64,000 bases of DNA from Micromussa lordhowensis (GCA_964020085.1 OZ026595.1:21456653-21520652); one strand, 5' to 3'; counted from the first letter of the stretch, positions 11,301-28,739 are shown. Made by a program: numbers and translations. The notes: generated by a model not told the origin, from the letters alone.

Positions 11301-14300
11301 TTTGAAGTCAGCGTCAGACGCGAGCCATCGAGAAGATCGTGTACTTGCTCCTCCTCCTCCTCCTTGTTTTCGATTTGTGGTGCCAAGTCTTCTTCCCAGG
11401 TTAAGACCTCGACCACGTCTCCGGATTCCTTACCGACGACACTGACTGTAACCACTCGTTTGATTTGAGTCGTTACTGTGGTGAAAGTACGAGTGATCTG
11501 TTTGTATTGCTTCGGTTCTTCGTCGTCTTTTCGCGCCCGTTTTGATCGATCTATTGATACGTTCTCAGGTGATTCACCGCTGTCTTGACGCCCACGTTTA
11601 CTGCCGACTTCTCCTTGCAAAGAAGTAGGTTTTGATATTCCTTCTTCCTCTTTGCGACCCTCAACTGATTGGTCGCTAGACAAGCTTGGACCTTCAACGA
11701 TTCTGCAAGTTGATACTTCACGAGTTTTAGCAATGCCATCGTCTTCGACGTTCTTTCCCAGCCTTATTTCTTTTCCTCGCGTCCCCCGAGGAGGTCCCTT
11801 TCTCGGCTTTTTTCGAACTGGTTCGGGCGCCTCATCTTCGATGGTAAACGCAAACGGATCATTGTCGCTTCCCACGTGTACTTCTCTTTTCTTGCTTTTT
11901 GCGATGGCCTCTCGAGCGTGGCTGAAAATTGATCGCGGGGGCTCAGGGGCACTGGGCTGGAAAAGGCCTGAGCTTCCTGGCGTCGTTGAAATCGGAAGAA
12001 GGGCAGGCTCCAAGTGAAAGAATGGTTCTGAACTTTCTGAGTTACTTGGTGGTGAACCGTGACGCGGCATAGACACCGTGAGGGACGGGAGCCTAATGTG
12101 ATCTAAAGAACCTGATGGAGCTAGAAAGTAAAGAAATTTGCGTGAACGAGTGATGAAAATATATAAAAACATCAAATAACAAACCTGCGCGTATGCCATC
12201 TTAGCCGTAAACGCGCCAACACACCTAAAGGGGTGTTCGCATGAATTTAGCACAAAACAAATTTTGATCTCAAATTGAAGAATTCGGCTAAACGTTTGTC
12301 AACTTCTGTTCCTGTCTTGAAAAAATACGCTAAAAATTAACTTCAATTTGTCGCAAAATTTAACGGTACCTCTTAACAATCAAATGAGACTTCTAAAATG
12401 GAGGTTGAAACTGTAAAAGGACAATACGATTCATAGATGGTAAAGTTAAGTTGCGGAATTTGACCATTTACCAATAAGGTTTCTAAGTCGGTATAATCAT
12501 CAACCATATTAGACAGCAAGCTGGAGGTTGCTATCAAAGTCGACAGAACCTCGAGTGGGCCGTCTAATGACCGACCGAAATATTTTATTTTAGAAACTCC
12601 ACGAAAACATGAAGTTGAAACCTCTTGAAAAAAAATAGACGTTAAAATTTCGGACATCGAATTTTCGGACACTTTTTATCGCATTTTAGACAAATTTCGG
12701 ACAAACGTTTCGGACACTGCACTGAAACTTAACGTACATTTACGCTTACAAAACACGAATTAGACTGAAACAACATCTGTGGAAATAATAGTTTTACCTC
12801 ACGATTTTACAGACACACCGACGAGAAAATATCACAAATTCTTGGGTATCTCAACCAGTGTCCCAACAACAGTTAGCTCCATAAAGGAAACTAAGAGCTT
12901 TGGAGCTACTTTAAAGTATTATACTGTACGGTAAATTTTGGACTGTTTTATTTTCGGACACTTTTCTGTCCGAAATTAAAATCGTCCGAAATTTTTTGCA
13001 AGTAATGAATGATAAATGAAGCAAGATAGCGATTGGTCAAATGACTTACAAGTCTAAAACATACCTTGACTGGACATGCCAGGTGTCTCTGTTACCACAG
13101 GCAGAACTACATCAGGGATAATACTGCCTCTACTGTCCCTCTCCACTGAGTCCGGAGTGTCGTGACGAACGGGTCTTATTGGGGGTGGGGTGGTAGATAT
13201 AAACGGCCTAAGCGGCTCTGTTGGAACGGGAAAGTGAAACCCTCCGGCAGATTCACTAGAGGTTTCTGAAAATATTGCTACTGGAGGCCGTGGCTTTGTC
13301 GGTCTCCTTGTGGGAAGATCTTTATCAGGTGTACTTAACTGCTCTTTTTCAAGTTCCACGTGCCCACGTTCCTCGCTAGGAGCACCACCCCCAGAATTTT
13401 CAGCCAAGAGGAGATTTCCAGGTGGGGTTACAACAGGGACATGATCAGCAGAAGGGTGGGGATCTTCTCCTTTGGGAACGTTGTCAATGACCGGACCACC
13501 TATGTCTGCGAGATTTTCAGAAAGATCACCAGTCATCTCCACATTCCGTTTTTCTGGATTTAGCTTTCTGTTTTCATCTTCTTGAGCATGGATCACTTTA
13601 GGCTGTGGCTGCACCAGCGCAGCTAGGATCGACTGACTGCTTGAGTCTTGTTTCGTCAAAGACGCAACCTCTTCCTTTTGGATTGCTTCAGCAGACTTGT
13701 CCTCTCTGGTGTCATCTACCAGCTCAACAACAGTCACTTTCTGGCGCACTTCCTGTGAAAGTGAAACTACATGTCCACCAAAACAGGTTGCAAATTTGAG
13801 AATTTAAATGTCAAGCTATGCTTACAGTTTAGTAAATCATGATCAAGAAAAGCAACCAGGGAGTCCTTTTTTGAACCTTAAACAATCAGTTTATCTGTAT
13901 CTAATCTGTCCAGAAAAACTGGACATATCCAACTAAGTTCTTTAGATAGATAGGGGCTGTCAATTTTTTTTTAATTTAGAGCCAGGGACAAACCTCGGTC
14001 CCGATCAACTCGTATTGCCAATTTAAATAGGAATGACAACAATTCAGTATGTCGAACATTTTCAACATATGAAGAAGGGTTCAACCCAAAATGTCTAGTT
14101 TACACTTACTATTTGACACTCTTTCGGCCTTATTTATGTTTAACTGTCCTTAGGACACATAAATATGGGCCAGGACGTAAACTACATGCTGGGTAAAGTG
14201 GACTCAAGATAAAGTTTTAAAGAGGCTCAGGACAATTACCTCCTCAATCACCTCCATTGCAGTTGGTGCCTGGCTGTCCATGTCTGTTTGTGACTGGGTC

Positions 14301-17300
14301 AGGTGTAGAGAGAAAGGGACCACTATGTCCTGAGAATCATCAGCAATGTTTTCTTCTTCTGCCATTGGCTGATCAGCTGGTTCATCTGTGACAACATTAA
14401 GTAGATGTTTAGGCTGCCATTAAAAGATATATATTTTTATTACGGGTTACTCCTACCAGACCCAGGACTGACAACTTTTGATTCTTCTCTAGAAGTACAT
14501 GAAGACACAACTCCTAGTGGCTAGTTGACGATTTTCATTTTAGTTTGTAACAGTATGCTGATTGCCACCCCCACCCTTGCCCAAAGAGGAGGCACTTTGC
14601 TGCATTCAGTGGGAGGGTAGGAATGGTCATCTAGATCTGGGATCTACATGTATGATCACCTTCTTCCTCTCAGATCTAGAACATCATATTACACAGCATT
14701 TTTGCAACAACTAAAATACTAAGTATTCTAAAGCCTGGTTTTCACATCCTGCCAACTTAGCTGCGAAGTGGTTGCCAGTTGCAAGTGGCAACATTCACTG
14801 ATCTGTTCCAGTGGGTTCCCAGCACATCTGCAATGGATCGCCGATGTACTCAAATTGGTGCAAAATGCAAATTAAATTGGTGCAATTTTCAACCATTCCA
14901 TCTGTACATATGGAATTGTGGGAAAAATCAAGTTGTTACGTCATACATTGCATCCACAGATGATGTTCACATAAAATTTCTTCATCGCCGACAATTGCAG
15001 ACAATCGCCGACTTGCCTGTGAAGTTGAACTCAGTTCAATTTCGCAGGCAAGCCGGCAGTCAATGCCTGGGATGGATTATGATTCAGCGATAAATGTTCA
15101 CATATGCTGTAACCGTGTCCAAGGTATGTCGGTGATATATCAGAACCAGGCTTTAGGGTGATATTTTGTGACACTTCTTTTTGGGAGCTTCCACAGGATT
15201 TGCAGAACCAAGGTCACATGATATTTGCAATTTCATGATACAGACCAAAGATTTCAAACAAAAAAGTTACAACCAAAAACAATTCACAGTACTGTAATAC
15301 ATAAAACTAAGAGAATTATCAAAAACCTGAAACATCCTGCCGTTCTTGTGTAACAACTGGACAGAACATATCTTCACTCATCTCGGGTTGTGTGGGACCC
15401 GGGATTAACACAGGACTTTTCTCTACTCCTTTACCATTTCCATCATCTGGTTGAAAGGGATCTACTGTAAGAGATGATGGAGAAAGTGACAACTGGTCCC
15501 TTTGTGGTGCTTCCCTGGGGCATTTTGCCTTGGAAATTAGAGGCACGGCTTCACTATTCTCCAGAAAGCTCATATCCACTACTTGTACAGACTGTTCTTT
15601 GCTGGAGTTGGATGCATGTGTCATAGCTTCTGCCTTTGGGCCTTGGGAACCTGAACTGCTGGAAACAAGTGCACTGACAACTGACTGCCACTGCTGCACC
15701 TGAGAAGGTTGTGGCTCACCCCTAAATTGATCGTCCTCTGATGACCCATGTGAGGAACTGGTATTTGACGTTGACTTCTTCTCATCGGCACTACTACCTT
15801 GCTGGTGTACCTCTTGCTGTTGTTTTTGTTGCCATTGAGGTAACACCACTTCCTCATCATCTGATGACTCCTTGCATTTGGGGGGTGCTGGCCTCTCAAA
15901 ATGTCTCTCTTGGTTTTGTGATAAATCAAATGACTGTACTAATGCTGCTGCCACTCTTGAGATCTCCGACAGCTCCTGATCTGCACTCAATCTGTCACCT
16001 CCTGACTGAACTATCTCATGACCCTCTTCAGTCTGCCTTTGAGAAGAACCCTTCTCAGTGTTGTTCTCTTTCCCACAGGAACTACATAAATTAAAAATAA
16101 ATTATATTTGCAAACAATTTATTAATGTCCTCCTTCATTATTACTTCAAAAACACTGGCTACACATTCAATTCGCAGTTAACAAGCATGGCGGAGAAGTT
16201 GAAATTGGGTCTACTGTAAATCAAGTTCAGCTAGTGGAAACAGAGCTTGACTTAAACCTGTGACCTATGGATTTCATGTCCACTTCCCGGGCTGCCTCCC
16301 CCCCTGTATAACTGATTGTTTTTCTTAATAATAATAAATAATAAATGGTCCAGTACTGGTATTATGTTAAAGATGAAACAACAACAACGACGATATTAAA
16401 TATTAGGAGAAATGTAGACTCGGAAAAAAATTCCGAGTCCCAGATGGGATTTGAACCCAAGACCCTCCGTGATCTAGTCGGATGCTTTAACCACTGAGCT
16501 ACTGGAGACTCTATGGTGAGCAAGGGCCAATTTGTGGGTCTTGACTGGAACCGCATCGCGCGGCTACACAGCCAAGTATTGACTAGCATATGTGAAACTC
16601 ACTAACAGCATCACGCTGTCACATTAATGCATATCAAGATGCAGCCAACCAACCTCCAAAGTGAGTATGTTAAAGATGAAACAACAACAACGACGATATT
16701 AAATATTAGGAGAAATGTAGACTCGGAAAAAAATTCCGAGTCCCAGATGGGATTTGAACCCACGACCCTCCGTGATCTAGTCGGATGCTCTAACCACTGA
16801 GCTACTGGAGACTCTATGGTGAGCAAGGGCCAATTTGTGGGTCTTGACTGGAACCGCATTGCGCGGCTACACAGCCAAGTATTGACTAGCATATGTGAAA
16901 CTCACTAACAGCATCACGCTGTCACATTAATGCATATCAAGATGCAGCCAACCAACCTCCAAAGTGATTCCATGATTCCCTGCAGGTGCATTTGATAGAG
17001 GGAATTGGCCATTCAGATTGAGGTGGCCTCTCCTATAAACCTGGTAGTTTTTATAGTCAAGAGGTCTCCTTGCCCAGTCTAAGTTAGAGGGGTTTTTAAC
17101 AGAGTGGCATAAAACCAAAACCAAACCAAATACTCACCAATTAGACTACTCAGCCAATCACAAAACCGTAGTAAAACCAAAACCAAAACCAAAGTAACTG
17201 CATGATTTATTTTGACACTCAATTGAAAACCACTCTAATGTAATTAATAAATACCAGGGCAGTCATTAAAGGCTATAACCTGTAACACCTGTAATGACTG

Positions 17301-20300
17301 GGTATGCTTGATTGGCCCTTGATTTTATGGGTAAAATTACCTGTGGTTGATAGAATTCACCCACAAAGTAACAAGATTGTTATGGCTATAAAGAATAGGG
17401 CTACGGGGAGCTCAAAACTTAATGACCACCCTGAATACTATAGTAATGTTGTTTCTTTAATTACCGACTCTCTTCTGCTTGCTCCTCTTCACTAGCAGTG
17501 GGAGAAGACGGATCCAAAGCTGGAATTGAGTTGTACACTTCTGGTGAAGGTGACACCTTATCAGATGACGAGGATGATGTCTCTCTGACACTTGGCTCTC
17601 CAGAGAACTGCAAGCTCTTAAATGCAATATTGTCAATTGGTGTCCCCTGGGAGGGAGGGTTATAAATAAAGTTACCACCTTCAATGGGTGTCGATGTCCG
17701 TAGCTTAGTAGTAAGCACTTTCTTGTAGAGTGATTTCTCATGGGCATTTTCCTGATGGCCTTGAGAAGAAGCGAACAAGTCTTCTTGTGAAGAACATACT
17801 TCAGATTCTTCCTTATCACTTTGCTCCTCCTGTACACTCACCAACTTGTAGCCAGTGACTTTGCTGTGTATTTTTTCCTGATCTTTACTGCCAGCACTGG
17901 TGCTGCTGCTATCGCTTGTTGACTGCGTCCGAAGCATTGGATGAAGTGGAAGGTGCTTACGCACTTCCGGGGATACAGGGAGGCTGCTTCCACTTGATAG
18001 ACTTGATAGATCTCCATGGTAACTACTACTGCTGATAGTTGAACCTTGTTCAGATCTAGAATGTCCTATGCATTGAAGACATTAAGAGTTCAAAGATGTT
18101 TATTGATGTACCAGAACATACTAAATGTATGACAAACTACATGTAGAGCAGGGCAGGAAAAAAAACAGATCTGATTGCCTGGGGCAAGTAAATTTTGCTC
18201 TCGGGCAAGTGAAAATGGAAGTTTGGTGATCTGGTGGATAAATAAAATTAGCCTCATTAGTCTTGTTAGTGATAATTTCCAATCAAACTTAAGAACGCAA
18301 GATGAGCAAAACAATACATTGAAAACATGGATTAGTATAAAATCCAAGCATACTTTGTATCTGACACAAACTTTGTGTCACCCTCCAGTATTGTTCACCT
18401 AGTCTATTTAGTACCAGAAAGCTCTTTTTGTTATTAGTCTATGACCCTGTAGAACATAGTAAATGATGTAGTGCATAAGGCATGAACATTGCATGCCTAT
18501 AGGGCAAGTAATATTTTAACTTGGGGACTGAACTGAACTGAAATGTACTGGCCCACTGAGCAACTGGATTTCAATAGTTTGTTCCTGCCCTGGACTAGTG
18601 TAGCTCAACTGATGTGTGGATATCGTAGGCCCTGGGCTAATACTTGTTCAAAAGCATTTGGCGATCGCTTATACATGTATTTGGGACATAGGGACTGAAA
18701 ACTTAATATAAGACTGCTCTGACTCTTTAACAGTACCACTCGGTACAGCTCAGAAATGAGCGAACCATCAAATGAACAAAGACACAAAAAACAAAACAAG
18801 TTCAACAATCATGAGATGAACGAATGATACCGGTTTCGCCTCACAGAAAGTTTGCCCCCACCGAGTTTACCCCCACCTTTATTGAGTTTGCCCCAACTTT
18901 TCGAGTTCGCCCCAAAATTTTGTATCCGACCAAGTGTCGCTTGAGCATCGATCAAGTGTTGAGCGAGTGTCGATTGAGAGTATAGATCAAGGGTATCGAT
19001 TGACACTCCACTGCTGATGCCTTTAGCACAAATGATCTGATAACTGTACACTTATTGCAGGCTCATAGCAACAAAGTCAAACAAAGCCCATTGATCGATC
19101 AGTTGACCTTAAAAGGTAAACAACTTTTAAAAGTATGAACTATGTTTAAAGCTTATTATTAAACCACGTTTAAAACGTTTTATTGCAGCAAGTACTGATA
19201 AAAAGTTTGGTCAAGGTTTTCAGAATGTGAGTTTGCTTCATTTGTAAGTCTGAGTAAGTCAAATCGAGTCAGCAGCAGACTGATTATATCACATGCTTGA
19301 CTTGAGCATGCTAATTAATGTCCATTCACACAAACAGTTTGATATCTGTTAATTATAAAAACAGGATATAGAATAGTGTCACAAACAAATGACGTCACTC
19401 AGACAAGCAAACCATTCCATGCACTATTTCTTCGAGAGCCATGTATGGAACAACAGCGGTCGTGAGGTTCAGCATGATACTCAGCAATTTATTTCGCAAT
19501 TTGATGGCCTCTGTAGCTCAAAATGCTTGAGAAAGCCCACAACATGGACGCTGGAATAATAATAATACAGAGTTTGAAGGACGACTGCAAAATATGATGG
19601 GCGTCTCATTCTGATAAATGAAGGCCATTTATAAATACACTCCTTGCATCCATAGCAGAAAATAATATTATCATTGTACCCGACATTCAGGTGTATCACT
19701 GACAACAAAGTCAGCAAGCCAGTAAAGAAATGCTTCAAAGAAATACCGTAAATCCAATTTGTTGCCTTGCCGTATAAGTGAAACTGATCCACTCTGTCTT
19801 CACATATAAAATACAGTTTTAGCCCATGCTATTTATGTTACACTGGTATCGCGCCAAACATATCTATGAAATACATGCAGTTGAGGTCTGCTCACAGTCA
19901 CAGATTTGTTTATGTGGCCAGAGAAATGGCTCTATTAAAACATTACACAGTACACCTAATTCTGCTATGCATTTGGAATTGTCTCAGGGTTAATAATTAT
20001 GTCCTCCAACTCTATCGTATCAAATTTGGGAGTTTCTGGCAATAAGTCAACTGATGAGTCTTTTCTTCAAGACCAGGATAAACAGCAGATAAGTTTCTTC
20101 ATAAATCATTTTCCTGTGAAGAATTCTGATCAGCTAGTAGCAACCGCCGTGCAAAAAGTTCTCGACTTCCAGTTCTTGAAGGTTTTGAGATCTGTCAGAC
20201 CGCCACTGTGGCTTTGTAAGATCCTCATGCAATTAGTGACATTTAGGCTCCTTTCTGGACACCTTGAATCGGTTTCACACTACCCATGTGTTTGCAGTGT

Positions 20301-21797
20301 TTGCTTTCAAAGAATATTCAAGCTAATCAAAAACCTAGACCACCAATCTTTCATTTTTTGCCTGATTTTCTGGTTTAGAATACAACATGCTCATACAAAA
20401 CCTTCTACCAGACTGTATTTCTTGTCTGAGTTAGGTGGGGGCTCTCTGGTGATGTAATCTACTTTTAGAAACTCTGTGATGCTATTCGAAATTGAAAAGT
20501 CAGATACTGACATGGGAGCAAATTCAATCTGGTTGGGAGTGGACCCACTCTGGTTGGGGGCAATTTTGATAAAGGTGGGGATGAACTTGAAATAGAAAAC
20601 GTATAGTGGGTTTAGATTGGGGCTAACTTGATCAATCGATGGGGGCGAACTCACTATGGGGCGAAACTGGCAGCTACCAGATGAACAATAGAAGTTTATA
20701 AAGTATTAAATTAACTGCATAAAAAAAAAATTGTTAATTTCTATGAGGTGATAATTGATTTAACCTGAGGCCTCATCAACTACAGCCTGCGAATGCAGAC
20801 ATATTTCCAGCTGTCACTTGGTCAGTAGAACCAAGTGAGAGCCGGAAATACATCTGCGTTCACAAGCTACATCAGCTATCACCTCATAGAAATCCTGAGC
20901 TCATAAATAGGAAACGACGAGAGGAGAATTCAGATTCTTGATTTTCAGTACCTAAGTGTATATGAATGTTGGGTGATTAACCAAAGTCTTACCTATACTA
21001 CAAGAGCTTGTTGACTTTCTCTCTACTTCCACAGGCGCCGTGGATGCTTCACTTGAAACATCAGCACCAACATCTCTCCCCTCCCCAATAATACCAGTTG
21101 AAGCCTGACTATAGTTATCGCTGGATTCATGCACACTACCTCCACTCCCGTGACCGGTGTCTGGACCCAACAGTGGCGCATCTTGCACGACCTGCACCAC
21201 AAACTTCTGTCCTTTCCACTGGTCATTATTACTGACAATAGTTTCTGGGCGAATCAACTTTGGAATAACATCACTTGATGATGACGATGGTTCCTCTGAA
21301 TGAGGCGATTCTTCTTCATTTGTACTGGGATCCTGGCCGTTGTTGTCATTGTCATCATCATCATCACCGCCACCCCAATCACCCCCACCAGCATCTCCAC
21401 CTCCGCCTCCACCACCACCACCACCACCACCACCACCACCACCACCACCACCACCACCACCCCCACCCCCACCATTATCCCCACTACCACCGCCACCTCT
21501 GTCGTCACCACCACCACTTCTATCACCTCCCTGCCCCTGCTGTTCCCCATTCCCCGGTTCCCGACCCGGATCCCCTTCTTCTTTTCCAAAAACTTCTCCA
21601 CCAGCCGTAGGACAAGTTACAGCAACAGCTAAAGAGTCAGTTCTGGTAGACAATCGAAAGATCGGCAGCTGTACTTTCATTATCGCCAAATGCTGATCGC
21701 TGTCAGATCGGTCCAGTTGCTGCGATTCATCGGCCTGGGAATTCTCAACTAAAAAGCAAGGAGAGCTAACTTCAAGTTCGTCCGGACTGAAATCCAT
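8364..21797 (-). CDS. TP53BP1: TP53-binding protein 1 (53BP1) orthologue, complete
   Basis: Seven exons on the minus strand: 20993-21797, 17465-18065, 15327-16081, 14240-14385, 13065-13752, 9728-12120 and 8364-8642. All junctions have GT-AG and matching phases (1,2,1,0,1,0), giving 5,667 nt or 1,888 residues (human 1,972). 53BP1 binds H4K20me2 nucleosomes at double-strand breaks and steers repair to end joining. The N-terminus has PCFLVENSQ, like human TPCLIIEDSQ. Exons 1-5 are disordered and carry about 19 S/T-Q sites. The segment near residue 1204 (RTFTTVTTQIKRVVTV) resembles the oligomerisation domain. Tandem Tudor lies at about 1365-1482 (W1378, Y1384, F1402, D1404). BRCT1 is at about 1658-1796 (CGIPCVSHMWINDSC) and BRCT2 at 1797-1888 (GIPIVSLEWLLQSL). 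A 26-Gly run sits in exon 1. Introns carry SINEs and MITEs. The gene shares a promoter region with SUCLG1. Confidence 0.96.
8643..9727. repeat. Last TP53BP1 intron with repeat-derived sequence
   Basis: Holds a short palindrome (TTATAGTGTATTAGATACACTATAA type, about 8873-8897) and a stretch with the phrase GTTCCCAGGGTCTCTC. That phrase resembles the half-site of the palindrome at 28676-28739. From 9140 to 9540, 'GAATTTGAAAACG' and its inverse 'CGTTTTCAAATTC' recur, suggesting an old inverted-repeat element. Confidence 0.5.
14729..15155. mobile_element. Inverted-repeat element in TP53BP1 intron 3
   Basis: The ends are TAAAGCCTGGTT and AACCAGGCTTTA, an exact 12-bp inverted pair. They enclose 427 bp of non-coding sequence with internal short repeats. 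The orientation is not determinable. Confidence 0.65.
16363..16967 (-). repeat. Tandem duplication of a tRNA-derived SINE
   Basis: Two head-to-tail copies with a 303-bp period (16363-16665 and 16666-16967) in TP53BP1 intron 2, differing at only about three bases. On the minus strand each has a tRNA-like head: A-box TAGCTCAGTGGTTAGAGCAT and B-box GTGGGTTCAAATCCCA in the copy at higher coordinates, mutated to TAAAGC and CTTGGG in the other. The tail ends in an AAC-rich stretch. Both encode the same spurious ORF. The near identity implies a recent duplication. Confidence 0.85.
17101..17236. mobile_element. MITE, family with AGAGTGGTTTTCA ends (copy 1)
   Basis: The right end GAAAACCACTCT and left end AGAGTGG are inverted. 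The interior has ACCAAAACCAAAACC and AATTAGACTACTCAGCCAATCAC. The same layout, in opposite orientation, is at 42154-42303 in VPS51. Confidence 0.7.
18830..20670. mobile_element. 1.84-kb inverted-repeat element in TP53BP1 intron 1
   Basis: The left end is CCGGTTTCGCCTCA and the right end TGGGGCGAAACTGG, an inverted pair. Both ends continue inward with several copies of AGTTYGCCCCCA-like subterminal repeats, as in hAT- or CMC-like transposons. The 152-codon frame at 19999-20457 matches no transposase that I recognise, so the element looks non-autonomous. Target duplication is not clear. Confidence 0.55.
20736..20893. mobile_element. Palindromic MITE, ATTTCTATGAGGTGAT family
   Basis: The arms ATTTCTATGAGGTGATAATT and CAGCTATCACCTCATAGAAAT flank a second inner inverted pair (ATGCAGACATATTTCC / GGAAATACATCTGCG and CACTTGGT / ACCAAGTG). 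Related copies are at 40486-40592 and 57348-57415. Confidence 0.7.
21396..21473 (-). repeat. (GGT)n run encoding 26 consecutive glycines in TP53BP1 exon 1
   Basis: A near-pure CCA/CCC triplet run on the plus strand, read on the minus strand as 26 Gly codons (about residues 109-134). It is followed by an Asp/Gly-rich stretch with five Asp in a row. The length is likely polymorphic. Confidence 0.9.
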
Positions 21798-21946
21798 TAT
21801 ACGTTCACGAACATAACAATAACAATGAACACAGTTTCTTCGATCGTAGAATCAAACCGAACCGCGTCTGGGCTCGTAACATCCCATGGCCCCTTGCAAA
21901 CTCAATCTTCAGCTCGCGAAGACTTTTGGGAAGGCCTCTTTCCAAG
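21798..21946. promoter_or_regulatory. Shared TP53BP1/SUCLG1 bidirectional promoter region
   Basis: Only 149 bp separate the two divergent start codons (ATG of TP53BP1 at 21797 on minus, ATG of SUCLG1 at 21947 on plus). Both 5' UTRs and core promoters must overlap here unless upstream non-coding exons exist. No TATA box stands out. Confidence 0.65.
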
Positions 21947-26921
<4,975 letters not shown>

Positions 26922-28675
26922 TTAGCGATTCATTCCTCTTTTTAATCAGATCTTTGCTCAAAAGACTTGCTTTTATTGTTTCAACGCGTTTTCTTTGTGT
27001 GACACTTTTTGTGTAAGATGTCATGCATGGCATAACCATTGAGGAATGTGTTACAATTGTATCATCACAATGACACTCGAAACAAATTTTATGTGAGCTC
27101 TATTGGTTAATTCTTCATAGATTGAGGATGGCGGTGAAAAAGGTGCTTTGCTATTGAAGAAGGACACCTTTTCTGTTATTACGTAATAACAGAGGGGTAT
27201 CTATCATTATCTTTTCTGTTATTATTCAACTGCCTTCTGTATGAAAAGTAATAGCATACCTGTCAATTCCAATTGTCAATTCCACTGATGGGAACAATCA
27301 ATTACTTCTTTGTTTGTTTCCAATTCATTTAAAGGAGTGTTCACTCCAAGTATAAGAGATGTATGGTCATGCCTTGTATTCAGCAAGTGCTAATTCTTTA
27401 TAGTACAGATTCAAAGGAGTTACAGAGGCAGCTGACCAATAAACCCACAAGTACTCTTTTAACCTTGTTTTGCTGCGTACAGTAGGGTTATCAACACATG
27501 TATGTCCCTTCATGATGGAGTACAAACATTTTTCGTACAAACATTTGTCGTGTACTCACTGCTTCAACAAAGCTTGCTTTGGCTGGGCAAAGGGGCTCAT
27601 TTTGAGCTATTTTGTGTTCTCTCGTAGTGTGAAGCGTGCGGGGATCGGGAAAAGAGAAAATATCGGTGCCAGTTTGTATGGGAGCATTGGGTTGATAGAT
27701 GGCATCTTTTCCTACTTTGTAGAATGTTCTTCCACAACAAAACTCTTAATGTGTGAAGCCATTGGTGGTTGATATGGACTTGCGTAAAAGTTGAGGGTTC
27801 GGATTGACCAGTTATCTCACTGACAAAACGGTGGTAGTTTCAGGTTGTATTAATAAAAAATCAAAGTTCTCTACGAGCAAACCGATGAATTTTCAGTGAC
27901 ACATTGTCCTGGAGATGTTTAACGATATATTCACCCGCGAAATAGCAGAATTGCGACGAGAACTTAGCAAATGATCGACCACTACAACCTGTAATCCACA
28001 AGTTCCCAAACTAACTAGCTGCGTTGTGGCCCCTTCCCCTCAACGACACAACTTATTCGGTACCATCAGCTAATTTACTTCAGTAGTTTCCAGATGAGAA
28101 ATTTTAAGGTGATTTCTCAGTATTGTTGCATTGCGCATCCCTTCTGTGCACGATTTTCGTGTCATTGGCGCGCGCACGTACACAACGTAAGTTAAGCTAA
28201 GCTCGACAGCGAAATAAATGCTCGTTTTCTCTTTAACAAGTACCGTAAGGTACCTTTTTATTGCAATTAATTAGTCTATAATTCATTGCCTTTCTACTGA
28301 ATGAGTAAGAAAAAAGTTTTGACGTCAGGTAAAAATTTACTGCCAAAAATGTTTACCATTTCACTCGTGACTTGAACCTTGCCACCCCTAAAAACACATG
28401 AAATTGTTCCTTTAAGACAATGCAATGTATCTGTATCAATGTAGCGAAAGTGTTGTTGAGTAAGAGTGCCAGGGAAAGTCTATAAAAGGGTCTGAGACCC
28501 CATTATACGAGCACCGTACCAAATTTTTTTTTATCGCACATTTCGAATAACTGCATTATTAGGAACAATCACAAAAAATTGAAAAAAATCTAACGTTTAC
28601 TGTTTCCTAGGAAATCATATTAACTGAGCTTTTGTTCAGGCCACAAAAACGTGATATCGATAACAAGGCGGCCGT

Positions 28676-28739
28676 CAACCTCGTTCCCAGGGTCCTCTCT
28701 CTACCTCGAGGTAGAGAGAGGACCCTGGGAACGAGGTTG
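28676..28739. repeat. Perfect 64-bp palindrome
   Basis: Begins CAACCTCGTTCCCAGGGTCC and is exactly self-complementary around CTCGAG (centre 28707/28708) with no spacer. Mismatch begins immediately outside at 28675 and 28740. A related half-sequence (CTTCGTTCCCAGGGTCTCTC) is near 9007. Confidence 0.9.

Noticed and set aside
12121..12253. Extension of the large TP53BP1 exon upstream to an in-frame Met at 12253
   Set aside because: A strong CTTTACTTTCTAG acceptor at 12121 in the right phase joins exon 5; the extra residues are intron sequence.
16362..16892. Two near-identical 75-93-codon frames
   Set aside because: They translate the tRNA-derived SINE heads (antisense repeat ORFs seen across such genomes), not genes.
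19999..20457. 152-codon plus-strand frame in TP53BP1 intron 1
   Set aside because: No recognisable domain, no transposase motif and no splice support; probably chance within an inverted-repeat element.
21275..21696. Poly-His, poly-Thr and poly-Pro frames on the plus strand and poly-Val on minus
   Set aside because: Other-frame translations of the CCA triplet array inside TP53BP1 exon 1.
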